Of a stretch of DNA of 36,785 bases, positions 1-7,717 are shown piece by piece. The notes beneath the pieces are model-generated. The model was not told the origin of the DNA, did not search any database, and saw only the letters and a program-made list of their open reading frames with translations. Position numbers and translations under genes: made by a program. The stretch is from Candidatus Thioglobus autotrophicus. Lineage in GTDB: Bacteria; Pseudomonadota; Gammaproteobacteria; PS1; Pseudothioglobaceae. The stretch's first letter is position 1, and each line of letters begins with the position of its first letter. The stretch spans positions 1-36,785 of the forward strand of contig JAKUUR010000016.1 of NCBI GenBank assembly GCA_022448455.1, read 5' to 3'.

Positions 1-887
1 AGCAACAGCAAAACTGCTAAGCGATTTATCAATACGTCTTGTGAGACCTGCTAATACTTTTCCTGGCCCTAATTCAAACAATTTTTCTACGCCTAATTGT
101 TGCATTTTTTGTACCGAAGAAGTCCAAAGTACTGGCTTGCATAACTGTTCAACTAATTTCAATTTTATCTCATTAGCATCTTCAGCGTAAGAGGCATCAA
201 CATTATGCAAAACCCTTGCCTCACCCATCTTACAATTCACTGCATCGACTGAATATGAAAATTCTTGCGCAGCATTATTCATAAGTGAGCAATGAGATGG
301 AACACTAACTGGTAGCAATAGTGCACGTTTTGCCCCTGCTTCTTTCATAGATTTACAAGCCTTATTAACAGCCTCATTTTCTCCGGCAATCACTACCTGA
401 CCTGGTGAGTTAAAGTTAACTGCCTCAACCACACCTGAAATACTAGATTTAGCGCAAATTTCAATCACTTTTTCATCATCAAGCCCAAGTATAGCTGCCA
501 TTGCACCAGTACCACTGGAACCGCTGATTGCATTAATTCTGCCCTTTTTCTAACTAATTTAACTGCTTCAAAATAATGCAATGATTTAGCTGCCACCAAA
601 GCCGTATATTCTCCAAGACTGTGTCCTGCCATACAAATAGGCGACAAATCAACCTCATTTGAGAGAATCTTGTAGGTTGCATATCCTGCTGCCAGCATTG
701 CAGGCTGAGTGTTTTCAGTCTGATTGAGCGCTTCTTCATCTTCCTGAGTGAGTTTCCATAAATCTAAATCGAGAGCATCACTAGCTTCACTGAAGATGTC
801 TTTAACAATAGAAAAATTGTTGGACAAATCAGACAGCATGCCAAGGGACTGAGAGCCTTGGCCAGGAAAAACAATTGCGTATTTCAT
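1..887 (-). pseudogene. fabD: Malonyl-CoA:ACP transacylase, frameshifted and cut at window edge
   Basis: FabD moves the malonyl group from CoA to acyl carrier protein, feeding fatty acid synthesis in the cytoplasm. The first part, from 887, has the family start (IVFPGQGSQSLGM) and the nucleophile elbow GHSLGEY with Ser90. After the residues AVPV the frame is lost near 512-513, and this frame stops at 465. The expected continuation GTGAMAAILGL, the second active-site segment (PSHCSLM) and the late motif ELGPGKVLAGL all read without a stop in the neighbouring frame down to base 1. One missing G in a GGG run on the coding strand (seen as GG at 513-512) explains it exactly. The last few residues lie beyond the window. 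Since fabD is normally essential, an indel error in the sequence is as likely as a true mutation. The gene follows the rplU-rpmA terminator, so it probably has its own promoter. Confidence 0.85.
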
Positions 888-925
888 ATAAGTGTAATTC
901 TAAATGAGATTATTTTATTACAATA

Positions 926-949
926 AAAAAGCGCCAGAAGGCGCTTTTT
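926..949 (-). terminator. Intrinsic terminator after rpmA
   Basis: Stem gcgcc (931-935) pairs with ggcgc (940-944) around the 4-base loop agaa, extended by five A:T pairs. Read on the minus strand the stem is followed by a run of six T. It lies between the stop of rpmA and the start of fabD, so it should end the rplU-rpmA transcript. Confidence 0.85.
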
Positions 950-970
950 CAATTAATTCAAAGTCATTAA

Positions 971-1228
971 CTAAGCCGTTTCAATAGAAACATACTGGCG
1001 ATTAAACTTGCCTTTCTTTTCAAATTGAACTTTGCCATCAGCTACTGCAAACAAGGTATCGTCTTTGCCTTTGCGAACATTGGTACCTGGATGAAATTTA
1101 GTACCTCTTTGGCGAACTAAAATATTGCCTGCCAATACAGCTTGACCACCAAAACGTTTTACACCAAGTCTTTTGGAGACTGAATCTCTACCGTTATTAG
1201 TACTACCGCCTGCTTTTTTATGTGCCAT
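971..1228 (-). CDS. rpmA: Large ribosomal subunit protein bL27
   Basis: bL27 sits in the large ribosomal subunit, with its N-terminal arm reaching toward the peptidyl transferase centre. The 85-residue product has the usual length and the family start [16 protein letters not shown], followed by [11 protein letters not shown] and the [10 protein letters not shown] segment. No N-terminal leader of the Firmicutes type is present. It lies 10 bases after rplU on the same strand, the standard rplU-rpmA operon, and is followed by a clear terminator. Identification is certain at family level. Confidence 0.98.
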   Translation of the reverse strand: MAHKKAGGSTNNGRDSVSKRLGVKRFGGQAVLAGNILVRQRGTKFHPGTNVRKGKDDTLFAVADGKVQFEKKGKFNRQYVSIETA

Positions 1229-1238
1229 GGAATACTCC

Positions 1239-1550
1239 TTATACCTTAATTTTACCGATTTGTATTTCTGTAAACAACTGGCGATGCCCTTGCTGCTTCA
1301 TGGAATGTTTACGACGTTTAAACTTCAAAATATTTACTTTTTTACCTTTACCTTGAGAAATTACCTTTGCTTCAACAGTGGCTTTCTCAACAAGTGGTGA
1401 GCCTACTTGAACATTGTCACCATCTGCGATCATCAATACCTCGTTAAAGGTGACCTTCTTACCAGGCTCCAATTCAAGCTTCTCGATTTTTAATGTCTCA
1501 CCTTCAGAAACCCTGTACTGCTTTCCGCCTGTTTTAAAAACTGCGTACAT
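1239..1550 (-). CDS. rplU: Large ribosomal subunit protein bL21
   Basis: bL21 binds 23S rRNA in the large subunit. The 103-residue product is full length, begins [18 protein letters not shown] and carries the C-terminal basic block [16 protein letters not shown] that is typical of the family. The start at 1550 is preceded on the coding strand by AGGA about 8 bases upstream. It is the first gene of the rplU-rpmA pair. A TATAAT box on the minus strand (1585-1590) lies about 35 bases upstream of the start and is the likely promoter. Confidence 0.98.
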   Translation of the reverse strand: MYAVFKTGGKQYRVSEGETLKIEKLELEPGKKVTFNEVLMIADGDNVQVGSPLVEKATVEAKVISQGKGKKVNILKFKRRKHSMKQQGHRQLFTEIQIGKIKV

Positions 1551-1584
1551 AACAAATCCTAAATTGTTTGCTAAAAAGGGTGAA

Positions 1585-1613
1585 ATTATACTCGAACGTT
1601 GATCTTTATGAAA
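1585..1613 (-). promoter_or_regulatory. Likely rplU-rpmA promoter
   Basis: On the minus strand a perfect TATAAT (complement of 1585-1590) is preceded at 17 bases by TTTCAT, a weak -35. It gives a leader of roughly 28 bases before rplU, containing the AGGA ribosome site. A second TATAAT on the plus strand at 1634-1639, facing ppiB, makes this a compact divergent promoter region. Confidence 0.5.
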
Positions 1614-1633
1614 GTACTGTTAATGAAATAAGT

Positions 1634-1639
1634 TATAAT
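1634..1639 (+). promoter_or_regulatory. -10 box for ppiB
   Basis: A perfect TATAAT lies 30 bases upstream of the chosen ppiB start. I see no good -35 partner at 16-18 bases, so only the -10 element is claimed. Confidence 0.4.
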
Positions 1640-1669
1640 TCTCACTTTTTACTTAACCGACAAAAAACC

Positions 1670-2158
1670 ATGGTAATTCTTGAGACAAATATGGGTGAAA
1701 TTCACATCAATGTTGATGCAGATAAAGCGCCAATTACAGCAAAAAATTTCATTGATTATGTAGAAGATGGCTTTTTTAAAGGTACTATTTTCCACCGCGT
1801 CATTCCTAACTTCATGATTCAAGGTGGTGGTATGACAGAAGATATGCAACAAAAGCCAACCAAAGCTTCAATTGAAAATGAAGCTAAGAATGGTTTAAAG
1901 AATAATAAATATAGCGTTGCAATGGCAAGAACTACAGCTCCTCATTCTGCAAGCTCTCAGTTTTTTATTAACATTGCTGATAACCAATTTTTGGATTTTC
2001 CTGGTCAAGATGGATGGGGTTATTGCGTCTTTGGTGAGGTTGTAACTGGTCAAGATGTAGTTGATAAAATACAGTCAGTTGAAACCCTAAATTTAGGTGG
2101 CCACGCTAATGTTCCAGCCAGCCCAATTATTGTTACTAAAGCTTTTATTCAAGATTAA
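1670..2158 (+). CDS. ppiB: Peptidyl-prolyl cis-trans isomerase, cyclophilin type
   Basis: Cyclophilins speed cis-trans isomerisation of X-Pro bonds during folding. No signal peptide is seen, so this is the cytoplasmic PpiB type. The frame is open from 1568, but residues before MVILETNMGEI do not look like cyclophilin and the upstream part holds the TATAAT box. The ATG at 1670 gives 162 residues, close to the E. coli length. Family motifs are visible in order: FHRVIPNFMIQGGG (catalytic Arg in FHR), MARTTAPHSASSQFFIN and WGYCVFGEVVTGQDVVDKI. lpxH follows 30 bases downstream on the same strand, an arrangement also found in other gammaproteobacteria. Confidence 0.95.
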   Translation: MVILETNMGEIHINVDADKAPITAKNFIDYVEDGFFKGTIFHRVIPNFMIQGGGMTEDMQQKPTKASIENEAKNGLKNNKYSVAMARTTAPHSASSQFFINIADNQFLDFPGQDGWGYCVFGEVVTGQDVVDKIQSVETLNLGGHANVPASPIIVTKAFIQD

Positions 2159-2164
2159 ATCTCT

Positions 2165-2181
2165 GGCACTATTATAGTGCC
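2165..2181 (+). other. Small perfect hairpin between ppiB and lpxH
   Basis: The sequence ggcacta-tta-tagtgcc is a perfect 7-bp inverted repeat with a 3-base loop. It follows the ppiB stop closely and has no T run after it, so it is not a classical terminator. It could protect the ppiB mRNA end or slow readthrough into lpxH. It also covers the alternative GTG start of lpxH at 2177, which favours the ATG at 2189. Confidence 0.5.
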
Positions 2182-2188
2182 AACAAAT

Positions 2189-2896
2189 ATGCAACAAACA
2201 TTAATTATTGCTGACCTTCACCTCACACAAGTAGAGAATGATAAGGTTGAATTGTTTGATCAATTCTGCACAGAGCATGCTGCAAAGGTCGACCAATTAT
2301 TCATTTTAGGAGACTTGTTTAATACATGGATTGGCGACGATATCTCACTTAGCACCTACCAATCTATAGCAACTATACTAAATAAATTAACAAAGACAAC
2401 TCAAGTTTTTGTGATGGCTGGTAATCGCGATTTTTTACTATCAAATTCCTTTGAAAAGGAAACTGCTTGTAAACTCATTAAAGAACCTCATTTAATTAAT
2501 CATAATGAAAAAAACTATCTCCTTATACACGGCGACAGCCTTTGTACCGATGATGTTGATTATCAAAAATTGAAGAAAGTTCTGAGAAATCCAATTATTC
2601 AGTTTATCTTCCTTCACTTACCCAAAAATCTGCGGCTCAAATTAACGGGTCAGTTACGTAAAAAAAGTATTGAAGCACAAAGCTATAAATCAGAAAAGAT
2701 TATGGATGTCAATCAATCAGCTGTTGATGAATTAATGACAAACTACTCTGATACAGACCTAATTCATGGACATACCCATAGACAAAATACTCATAAAATG
2801 GAGCGATATACTCGATACGTTTTAGGTGACTGGAAAAACAATCAAGGTAACGCCATTAAACTGGGTGAGAGCTTAGAGTGGCTTGAAATCAATTGA
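2189..2896 (+). CDS. lpxH: UDP-2,3-diacylglucosamine diphosphatase
   Basis: LpxH cleaves UDP-2,3-diacylglucosamine to lipid X and UMP, a step of lipid A synthesis at the inner membrane face. The calcineurin-like metallophosphatase motifs are all visible: LIIADLHL, LGDLFNTWIGDD, AGNRDFLL, LIHGDSLCTDD and HGHTHR, plus the LpxH-specific IMDVNQ segment. The ATG at 2189 gives 235 residues, near the E. coli length of 240; an in-frame GTG at 2177 sits inside a hairpin and is less likely. The last 24 bases overlap tail-to-tail with the RNB-family gene on the other strand. Confidence 0.96.
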   Translation: MQQTLIIADLHLTQVENDKVELFDQFCTEHAAKVDQLFILGDLFNTWIGDDISLSTYQSIATILNKLTKTTQVFVMAGNRDFLLSNSFEKETACKLIKEPHLINHNEKNYLLIHGDSLCTDDVDYQKLKKVLRNPIIQFIFLHLPKNLRLKLTGQLRKKSIEAQSYKSEKIMDVNQSAVDELMTNYSDTDLIHGHTHRQNTHKMERYTRYVLGDWKNNQGNAIKLGESLEWLEIN

Positions 2897-4684
2897 TCTA
2901 TTCTCAAGATTTATCGATACTGCTCTCAATTCAATTTCATCTTCAAGTTGAGCTTTTGATTTAAGTTTTAGTTGCGTAATCATTGCAATCTCTGGAATTA
3001 GTAGTGTTGCTTTATTGCCATTAAGATCAACAATAATTCCCTTCCCACGCCAATTATTGTTTTGTTTTAAGAATAAGCATTTAAAATGCTCAATACTTTG
3101 TCTAGTTGCCTTATTGACTCTAGAGATAACAGCATTAACTTGAGTAATTCTTTGCTTAATTTGAGTATCGTCTAGGGTCGTCTGATTATTAATAAATCTC
3201 ACTAATTGTTGTTGCGTAAGTAAATCTAGATAACGTCTAATCGGGCTAGTCACACGAACATAGCATGACAACCCAAGTCCAGCATGCAATGAAGCTTTTG
3301 GAGTGATTTTTGATTGTTTGAAACAACGAGTTGCTTGAAAAGCTTGTGCTGCTGTTAAGTTTTCCTTATTTTGTATAATGTCTTCACTAAAACTACCCAC
3401 CTCCTGTGTCAGGAAAGGCATTGAAATCTCATGCTCATTTGCATACTGCGCGATTACACGACCAGCAATCACCATCATTTCTGCAACCAGTTCACGACTT
3501 TCACTATCAGTTTGAATTTGGATATCAACTTTTTTATTTTTGATCTTGACATCAACATTTGGCAAATCTAATTTTATTGCTCCGTTGTTATTTCTAAAGG
3601 CTTTATGAGATTTGGTAAGATTATTTAATTTGGATAAAACTTTATCTTCTTTCAAAGCTTTATCAGCTTCCTCATAACTCATTTTCACAACCTTAATTTC
3701 ACTCTGCAAAATTTTTATATCACTTATTTGACAATCAATCATCTTAAAACCAACTGAAAGAGCACTCGATTTTTCACTCTCTCCAAGTGAACATAGAGAA
3801 GATAGATTAGGAGGCAACATGTGAATGGTCTGATCAGGCAGGTACAAATTTGATGCTCGCTTTTGCGCATAACCATCTAACTCACTGTCAATATCAACCT
3901 GAGTGGCAACATCGGCAATATGAATCCATACTTTCTCACCATCAAAGCTTATTGCATCATCTGCGTCACTGGAATCACTATTATCTATAGCAAAACTTTT
4001 TAAGTAAGTTAGGTCTTCTCTAGTTAACTCTTTCACATCCAAAGTTAATTCTTCATCTGGGTAAATTTTGTGACGCTCAAGGTAGGGATTAACTAAGTCA
4101 GACCAATGTCCAATTTTTAACAGTAATTGGTGAGCTCTTTCTGGAGTATTGTCTATCGACAATGCACTCAACACTTTTGTATGCCTGGATTGATTGAGTG
4201 CAACCTTTTCTATTTCACTTAACCAAAAAGAATCTCGCTCATCAACTATTTTGTTTTGAAGATTATCAACACATCTCTGAAGACTTTCAATCTCTAAACT
4301 CTTTACTTGCCTTTGTTTTTCTATGACTTTTATTTGCTCAGTTGAACGCAAAATTAATATATCTTTATTCCAAAAAAAATAAAGACCGTCATCTGCTAAT
4401 AAATTAGTACACCAGGCATTTTGACTGGAATAGTCATCAAAAAGCCACTCAGTAAGCTCCTTTAATGACAAAGACTCCGCTTGAAGATCTTCTAAAACGC
4501 TCATATCCGCCACAGGACATTGATCATTCACACTGGCAAAGTTTGGGTGAATATAACGAAAATCTTTCTCTCGAACCTTACGGCTACTACCATCAGAAAA
4601 ACTTAAGTCATATTTGTGCGTGGTAACGGCGCTAATCTTTGCTGGTTTGCCTTTGTAAGCAACTAATGTACCAACTTTGAACAA
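2873..4684 (-). CDS. RNB-domain (RNase II family) 3'-5' exoribonuclease
   Basis: RNase II family enzymes degrade RNA from the 3' end. The RNB domain is clear: the metal-binding signature I-D-(5 residues)-D-x-D-D places aspartates at 234, 240, 242 and 243, followed by VWIHIADVATQV and YLPDQTIHMLPPNLSS. The family arginine motif appears as VRVTSPIRRYLDL near the C-terminal side. At 603 residues it is shorter than E. coli RNase II (644), and its N-terminus (GTLVAYKGKPAKISAV) looks like a small SH3-like barrel rather than cold-shock domains. This resembles the RNase II-like forms of Deinococcus and cyanobacteria, so I give no rnb or rnr symbol. It probably ends a PP0621-yciB-exonuclease transcript, with a 55-base gap after yciB. 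Confidence 0.9.
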   Translation of the reverse strand: MFKVGTLVAYKGKPAKISAVTTHKYDLSFSDGSSRKVREKDFRYIHPNFASVNDQCPVADMSVLEDLQAESLSLKELTEWLFDDYSSQNAWCTNLLADDGLYFFWNKDILILRSTEQIKVIEKQRQVKSLEIESLQRCVDNLQNKIVDERDSFWLSEIEKVALNQSRHTKVLSALSIDNTPERAHQLLLKIGHWSDLVNPYLERHKIYPDEELTLDVKELTREDLTYLKSFAIDNSDSSDADDAISFDGEKVWIHIADVATQVDIDSELDGYAQKRASNLYLPDQTIHMLPPNLSSLCSLGESEKSSALSVGFKMIDCQISDIKILQSEIKVVKMSYEEADKALKEDKVLSKLNNLTKSHKAFRNNNGAIKLDLPNVDVKIKNKKVDIQIQTDSESRELVAEMMVIAGRVIAQYANEHEISMPFLTQEVGSFSEDIIQNKENLTAAQAFQATRCFKQSKITPKASLHAGLGLSCYVRVTSPIRRYLDLLTQQQLVRFINNQTTLDDTQIKQRITQVNAVISRVNKATRQSIEHFKCLFLKQNNNWRGKGIIVDLNGNKATLLIPEIAMITQLKLKSKAQLEDEIELRAVSINLENRSIDFKPL

Positions 4685-4739
4685 GTTTCACTCCAAATCT
4701 AAAAATACTTTGTAATTATCAGCACTTTGTACATTCAGA

Positions 4740-5399
4740 TCAAACTCCAGAATCTCTTTCTTTAATATTTTTACTTAAAATAACAACTGTAATTACTATC
4801 AAAAGGAGTGTTAAACCCAAAGTGCCAAATAATTTAAAATTGACCCATGCCTCTTCCGTTTGTTGAGCTGACAAACAAAGACTTTCCAAAATAGTTTTGC
4901 TACAATCAAGTTTACTAAGGTCTATTTTGGGATCAACCGGTATAGCACTGTCAAAAAACCTCTGTCTAGCTGAGAGCGCTGTATTTACAAAATATGCATT
5001 AATGACTGCAATACCAATAAAGCCGAAGCCCCAGAACCAAGTTAATCGTTGCCAAGTTTCTCTTGGCAATTGAAGTTCCTTACCAAGCATTCTTTCAAGA
5101 AGTGTTTTACTCCCAATCCAATTACTTCCAATCAATGCAAGTGCAAATATTACATACAGAACACTTACTTTCCACATCACAAATGCAGGGTCTCTTAAAG
5201 CAATACTAATTCCACCAAATATCACCAACAAGGCAAAAGTAAGAACCTGTGAGTTTACAAACTTACCAGTTGTGTATCGGGAATACACCATCTGTACAAA
5301 GGTTGCTGCAATCATTGCGTAAATTGCCGCATAAAGACCATAGAATTTATACACCAAGAAGAAAAGGACAATAGGTCCAAAATCAAAAAGAAATTTCAT
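4740..5399 (-). CDS. yciB: Inner membrane protein YciB / septation protein A family, with extra loop
   Basis: YciB is a polytopic inner membrane protein linked to cell envelope synthesis and septation. The start MKFLFDFGPIVLFFLVYKFYG and the later WVNFKLFGTLGLT segment are family hallmarks; about five hydrophobic helices are visible (near 9-37, 53-68, 77-95, 121-138 and 188-208). At 219 residues it is about 40 longer than the usual ~180. The excess is a soluble stretch at about 139-182, between the last two helices, and contains Cys166 and Cys175. It lies 7 bases after the PP0621-like gene and is likely co-transcribed with it. Confidence 0.93.
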   Translation of the reverse strand: MKFLFDFGPIVLFFLVYKFYGLYAAIYAMIAATFVQMVYSRYTTGKFVNSQVLTFALLVIFGGISIALRDPAFVMWKVSVLYVIFALALIGSNWIGSKTLLERMLGKELQLPRETWQRLTWFWGFGFIGIAVINAYFVNTALSARQRFFDSAIPVDPKIDLSKLDCSKTILESLCLSAQQTEEAWVNFKLFGTLGLTLLLIVITVVILSKNIKERDSGV

Positions 5400-5406
5400 G
5401 ACTGAT

Positions 5407-5622
5407 CTACTCCGAATGCTCTTTAGAGCAGTATGTTTTACCGTTTTTTATAATCGCTTCTGACTCAGGTATGTGTGTATCACAAACCACACAAGCGACC
5501 ATTTTTTGCCCAGAACCAGAGCTAATTTTATTGCTTTCTGTTGGATTTATAATTTTTTTGAAAAGGGTAAATCCGATCCAACCAAGCAACATCACTAATA
5601 TTAATTTAATCAATAAAACCAC
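5407..5622 (-). CDS. PP0621-family small membrane protein with a zinc-ribbon-like tail
   Basis: A 71-residue protein with one N-terminal membrane helix (about 3-22), a short linker and a C-terminal segment MVACVVCDTHIPESEAIIKNG followed by YCSKEH. The CxxC plus C-x3-H arrangement suggests a metal-binding knuckle, as in the PP0621 family of proteobacteria, whose job is unknown. The start is uncertain: the frame opens with GTG at 5622, but AGAGG directly abuts that codon. A TTG three codons on, at 5613, has this AGAGG at a good 8-base spacing. It is followed by yciB after 7 bases. Confidence 0.85.
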   Translation of the reverse strand: MVLLIKLILVMLLGWIGFTLFKKIINPTESNKISSGSGQKMVACVVCDTHIPESEAIIKNGKTYCSKEHSE

Positions 5623-5757
5623 CTCTAAAAGTTGTTATGGGAAATACATAAATTTTACATAAATAATAGAACTATCTCTAACAAAGCTGTCGTTTAAGTT
5701 GTTTTCAATATTGATAATAGAGCTAGACAATATGCGAAAAAATATTAATTGATAGTA

Positions 5758-5763
5758 TATAAT
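5758..5763 (+). promoter_or_regulatory. -10 box for tRNA-Leu
   Basis: TATAAT at 5758-5763 lies 23 bases upstream of the mature tRNA 5' end, which leaves a short leader for RNase P processing. No convincing -35 is present at 16-18 bases. Confidence 0.5.
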
Positions 5764-5786
5764 TTCTGGTTCTTGACGTCCCCTAA

Positions 5787-5874
5787 GCCCGGGTGGTGAA
5801 ATTGGTAGACACACAGGACTTAAAATCCTGCGGCTTTAACGGCCGTGCCGGTTCGATTCCGGCCCCGGGCACCA
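5787..5874 (+). tRNA. tRNA-Leu (anticodon UAA)
   Basis: The acceptor arms gcccggg (5787-5793) and cccgggc (5864-5870) pair fully, followed by discriminator A and an encoded CCA. The anticodon stem cagga/tcctg encloses the loop cttaaaa, with the anticodon TAA at 5821-5823. A long variable arm (cggctttaacggccg region) is typical of class II tRNA-Leu. The T arm gccgg-ttcgatt-ccggc is intact. The gene was the probable integration site of the downstream selO insert, because its last 16 bases recur at 8029-8044. Confidence 0.98.
5859..5874 (+). repeat. Left attachment-like repeat (tRNA-Leu 3' end)
   Basis: The 16 bases ccggccccgggcacca end the tRNA gene and occur again, identical, at 8029-8044 in the same orientation. 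Flanking bases differ on both sides. Direct duplication of a tRNA 3' end is the usual mark left by tyrosine-recombinase integration. Confidence 0.8.
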
Positions 5875-5889
5875 CATTACTTATCTCAT

Positions 5890-5913
5890 AGACTTCTTCG
5901 GAAGTCTTTTTTT
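5890..5913 (+). terminator. Intrinsic terminator after tRNA-Leu
   Basis: Stem agacttc (5890-5896) and gaagtct (5901-5907) closes a ttcg tetraloop and is followed by six T. It is placed to end the tRNA-Leu transcript before selO. Confidence 0.9.
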
Positions 5914-5986
5914 GTCCAAAAAAAAAGACTTTTTAGCTATGTGGCATCCCCTAGATACAATAATTTTGTTGATATAAAATAACTGT

Positions 5987-7717
5987 ATGATAAATAAACT
6001 ATCCCAGGAAGTCTTTCCAACAATCGAAACACTCGACGATCTCGCAAAGTTAGTTGACTATTCGCTCATTGATACTCTCAATTGCGACCCTGATGCTAAA
6101 GAAAACGGAGTCGATCACGAGCCGAGACAAGTTTTCACTGGTCACTATGTCCCCGTCAATCCCACGCCAATAAAAGACCCCGAGTACGTCACGCATAGTA
6201 AAAACTTTTTTCGCGATCTTGATTTTTCAGACAAACTGGCGCAATCAAACGATTTTGTTCGTATGTTTTCTGGTGACACTTCACATGTTCCAAATCCGAT
6301 GCGCACAGCTGGATGGGCGACTGGATATGCGCTTTCTATCTTTGGCACCGAATACTATCAGCAATGCCCATTCCAAACTGGCAACGGATATGGCGATGGT
6401 CGCGCAGTTTCTGTAGTTGAGGCTGTCATCAACGGTCGACGCTGGGAAATGCAGCTAAAAGGTGGCGGTCGAACACCGTATTGCCGCGGTGCAGATGGTC
6501 GTGCCGTCCTGCGCTCGAGCGTCCGCGAGTTCCTAGCTCAGGAGTATATGCATGCACTCGGAGTTCCAACGTCTCGATCTCTAAGTTTGTACGTTTCGAA
6601 AACAGAGAAAGTCAATCGACCATGGTATTCAGAGGGTTCGCGCTCGATGGATCCTGATGTACTTGTATCAGAGGCAGTCGCCATCTCGACGCGCGTTGCA
6701 CCGTCGTTCATTCGAGTTGGACAACTCGAACTCTTCAGTCGCCGTGCCCGCAAGAATGAACATCCAAAAGCGATGGAAGAGCTCGAGATGATTGTGTTGC
6801 ACTTGATCGATCGTGAGTACGCTAACGTCATCGACAAAAAACTAAACACTGCCGAAAAAGTGGTGTTGCTCGCACGCGAGTTCCGCGGCCGCCTTACGTC
6901 GCTTGTAGCCAACTGGATCCGCGTCGGCTACTGTCAGGGAAATTTTAATAGTGACAATTGCGCGGTTGGTGGTTTTACACTCGATTACGGCCCATTCGGA
7001 TTCTGTGATGAGTTCAACCCGCAGTACCAGCCTTGGTCGGGTGGCGGAAATCACTTCTCTTTTCTGAACCAACCAGAGGCAGCCGAACGCAACTTCGACA
7101 CGTTTTGCAAGGCATTGCAGCCCTTGCTTACATCGCATCAGAGCTATCTACAACAGTTAGACGAAATTCGAAATGGCTTTTCAAAAGTAATGCAAACACA
7201 AATGGAAAAGATGTGGACTGCCAAACTTGGACTTAGTACTTTTGATGCGGCGCTGTTCAATGAACTAGTAACGCTCATGGTACAAACTCCTGTTGATTAC
7301 ACCATCTTCTTCCGTGAGCTTTCGATGGTACCTGACGACATTGTTCCACTCAAAAAAAGCTTCTACGAGAGTCCAACGTCGGAAGGAATGGACAAGCGCT
7401 GGTCTGAGTGGCTTATAAAATGGAAGCTACTCAGCGACAGCTCGACCAACGTGAATACTACTGCGCCCCACTCTTGTAAAGAGCTCTCTAAGCAGATGAG
7501 ACTCGTCAACCCAAAATACAGTTTGCGAGAGTGGTTCGTTATGCCTGCGTATCAGCAAGCAACCGAGAGGAACTACTCTCTAGTTCGAGAATTGCAAGAT
7601 ATCATAACACAACCTTACGCAGAGCAGTCTAAGGACGTGGAAGAGAAATACTACAGATTAAAACCATCTGAACTCTTTGATATTGGTGGATTATCGCAAT
7701 ATAGTTGCTCATCTTGA
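5987..7717 (+). CDS. selO: SelO-family protein adenylyltransferase (YdiU/UPF0061), algal-like form
   Basis: SelO proteins have a protein-kinase fold with a flipped ATP and transfer AMP to Ser, Thr or Tyr of target proteins; in known cases they act in redox stress. Visible residues: Lys158 in WEMQLKGGG, the REF motif in [11 protein letters not shown], Asp323-Asn324 in NFNSDN (catalytic base and metal ligand) and Asp333 in LDYGPFGF. The C-terminus ends SCSS with Cys574 at the place of the selenocysteine of human SelO. The wording of many motifs ([33 protein letters not shown], the [10 protein letters not shown] segment) matches my memory of algal and protist SelO better than the usual bacterial form. 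Base composition is unlike the neighbours, and it is the only gene of the tRNA-bounded insert. The ATG at 5987 is supported by family-like sequence from residue ~45 on. Confidence 0.92.
   Translation: MINKLSQEVFPTIETLDDLAKLVDYSLIDTLNCDPDAKENGVDHEPRQVFTGHYVPVNPTPIKDPEYVTHSKNFFRDLDFSDKLAQSNDFVRMFSGDTSHVPNPMRTAGWATGYALSIFGTEYYQQCPFQTGNGYGDGRAVSVVEAVINGRRWEMQLKGGGRTPYCRGADGRAVLRSSVREFLAQEYMHALGVPTSRSLSLYVSKTEKVNRPWYSEGSRSMDPDVLVSEAVAISTRVAPSFIRVGQLELFSRRARKNEHPKAMEELEMIVLHLIDREYANVIDKKLNTAEKVVLLAREFRGRLTSLVANWIRVGYCQGNFNSDNCAVGGFTLDYGPFGFCDEFNPQYQPWSGGGNHFSFLNQPEAAERNFDTFCKALQPLLTSHQSYLQQLDEIRNGFSKVMQTQMEKMWTAKLGLSTFDAALFNELVTLMVQTPVDYTIFFRELSMVPDDIVPLKKSFYESPTSEGMDKRWSEWLIKWKLLSDSSTNVNTTAPHSCKELSKQMRLVNPKYSLREWFVMPAYQQATERNYSLVRELQDIITQPYAEQSKDVEEKYYRLKPSELFDIGGLSQYSCSS

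Noticed and set aside
1568-1669. N-terminal extension of ppiB
   Set aside because: The extra 34 residues do not resemble a signal peptide or a cyclophilin, and they cover the TATAAT box that drives the gene.
6538-7138. Minus-strand open frames inside selO
   Set aside because: They follow from the higher G+C of selO, which removes stop codons on the other strand; the products look like no known family.
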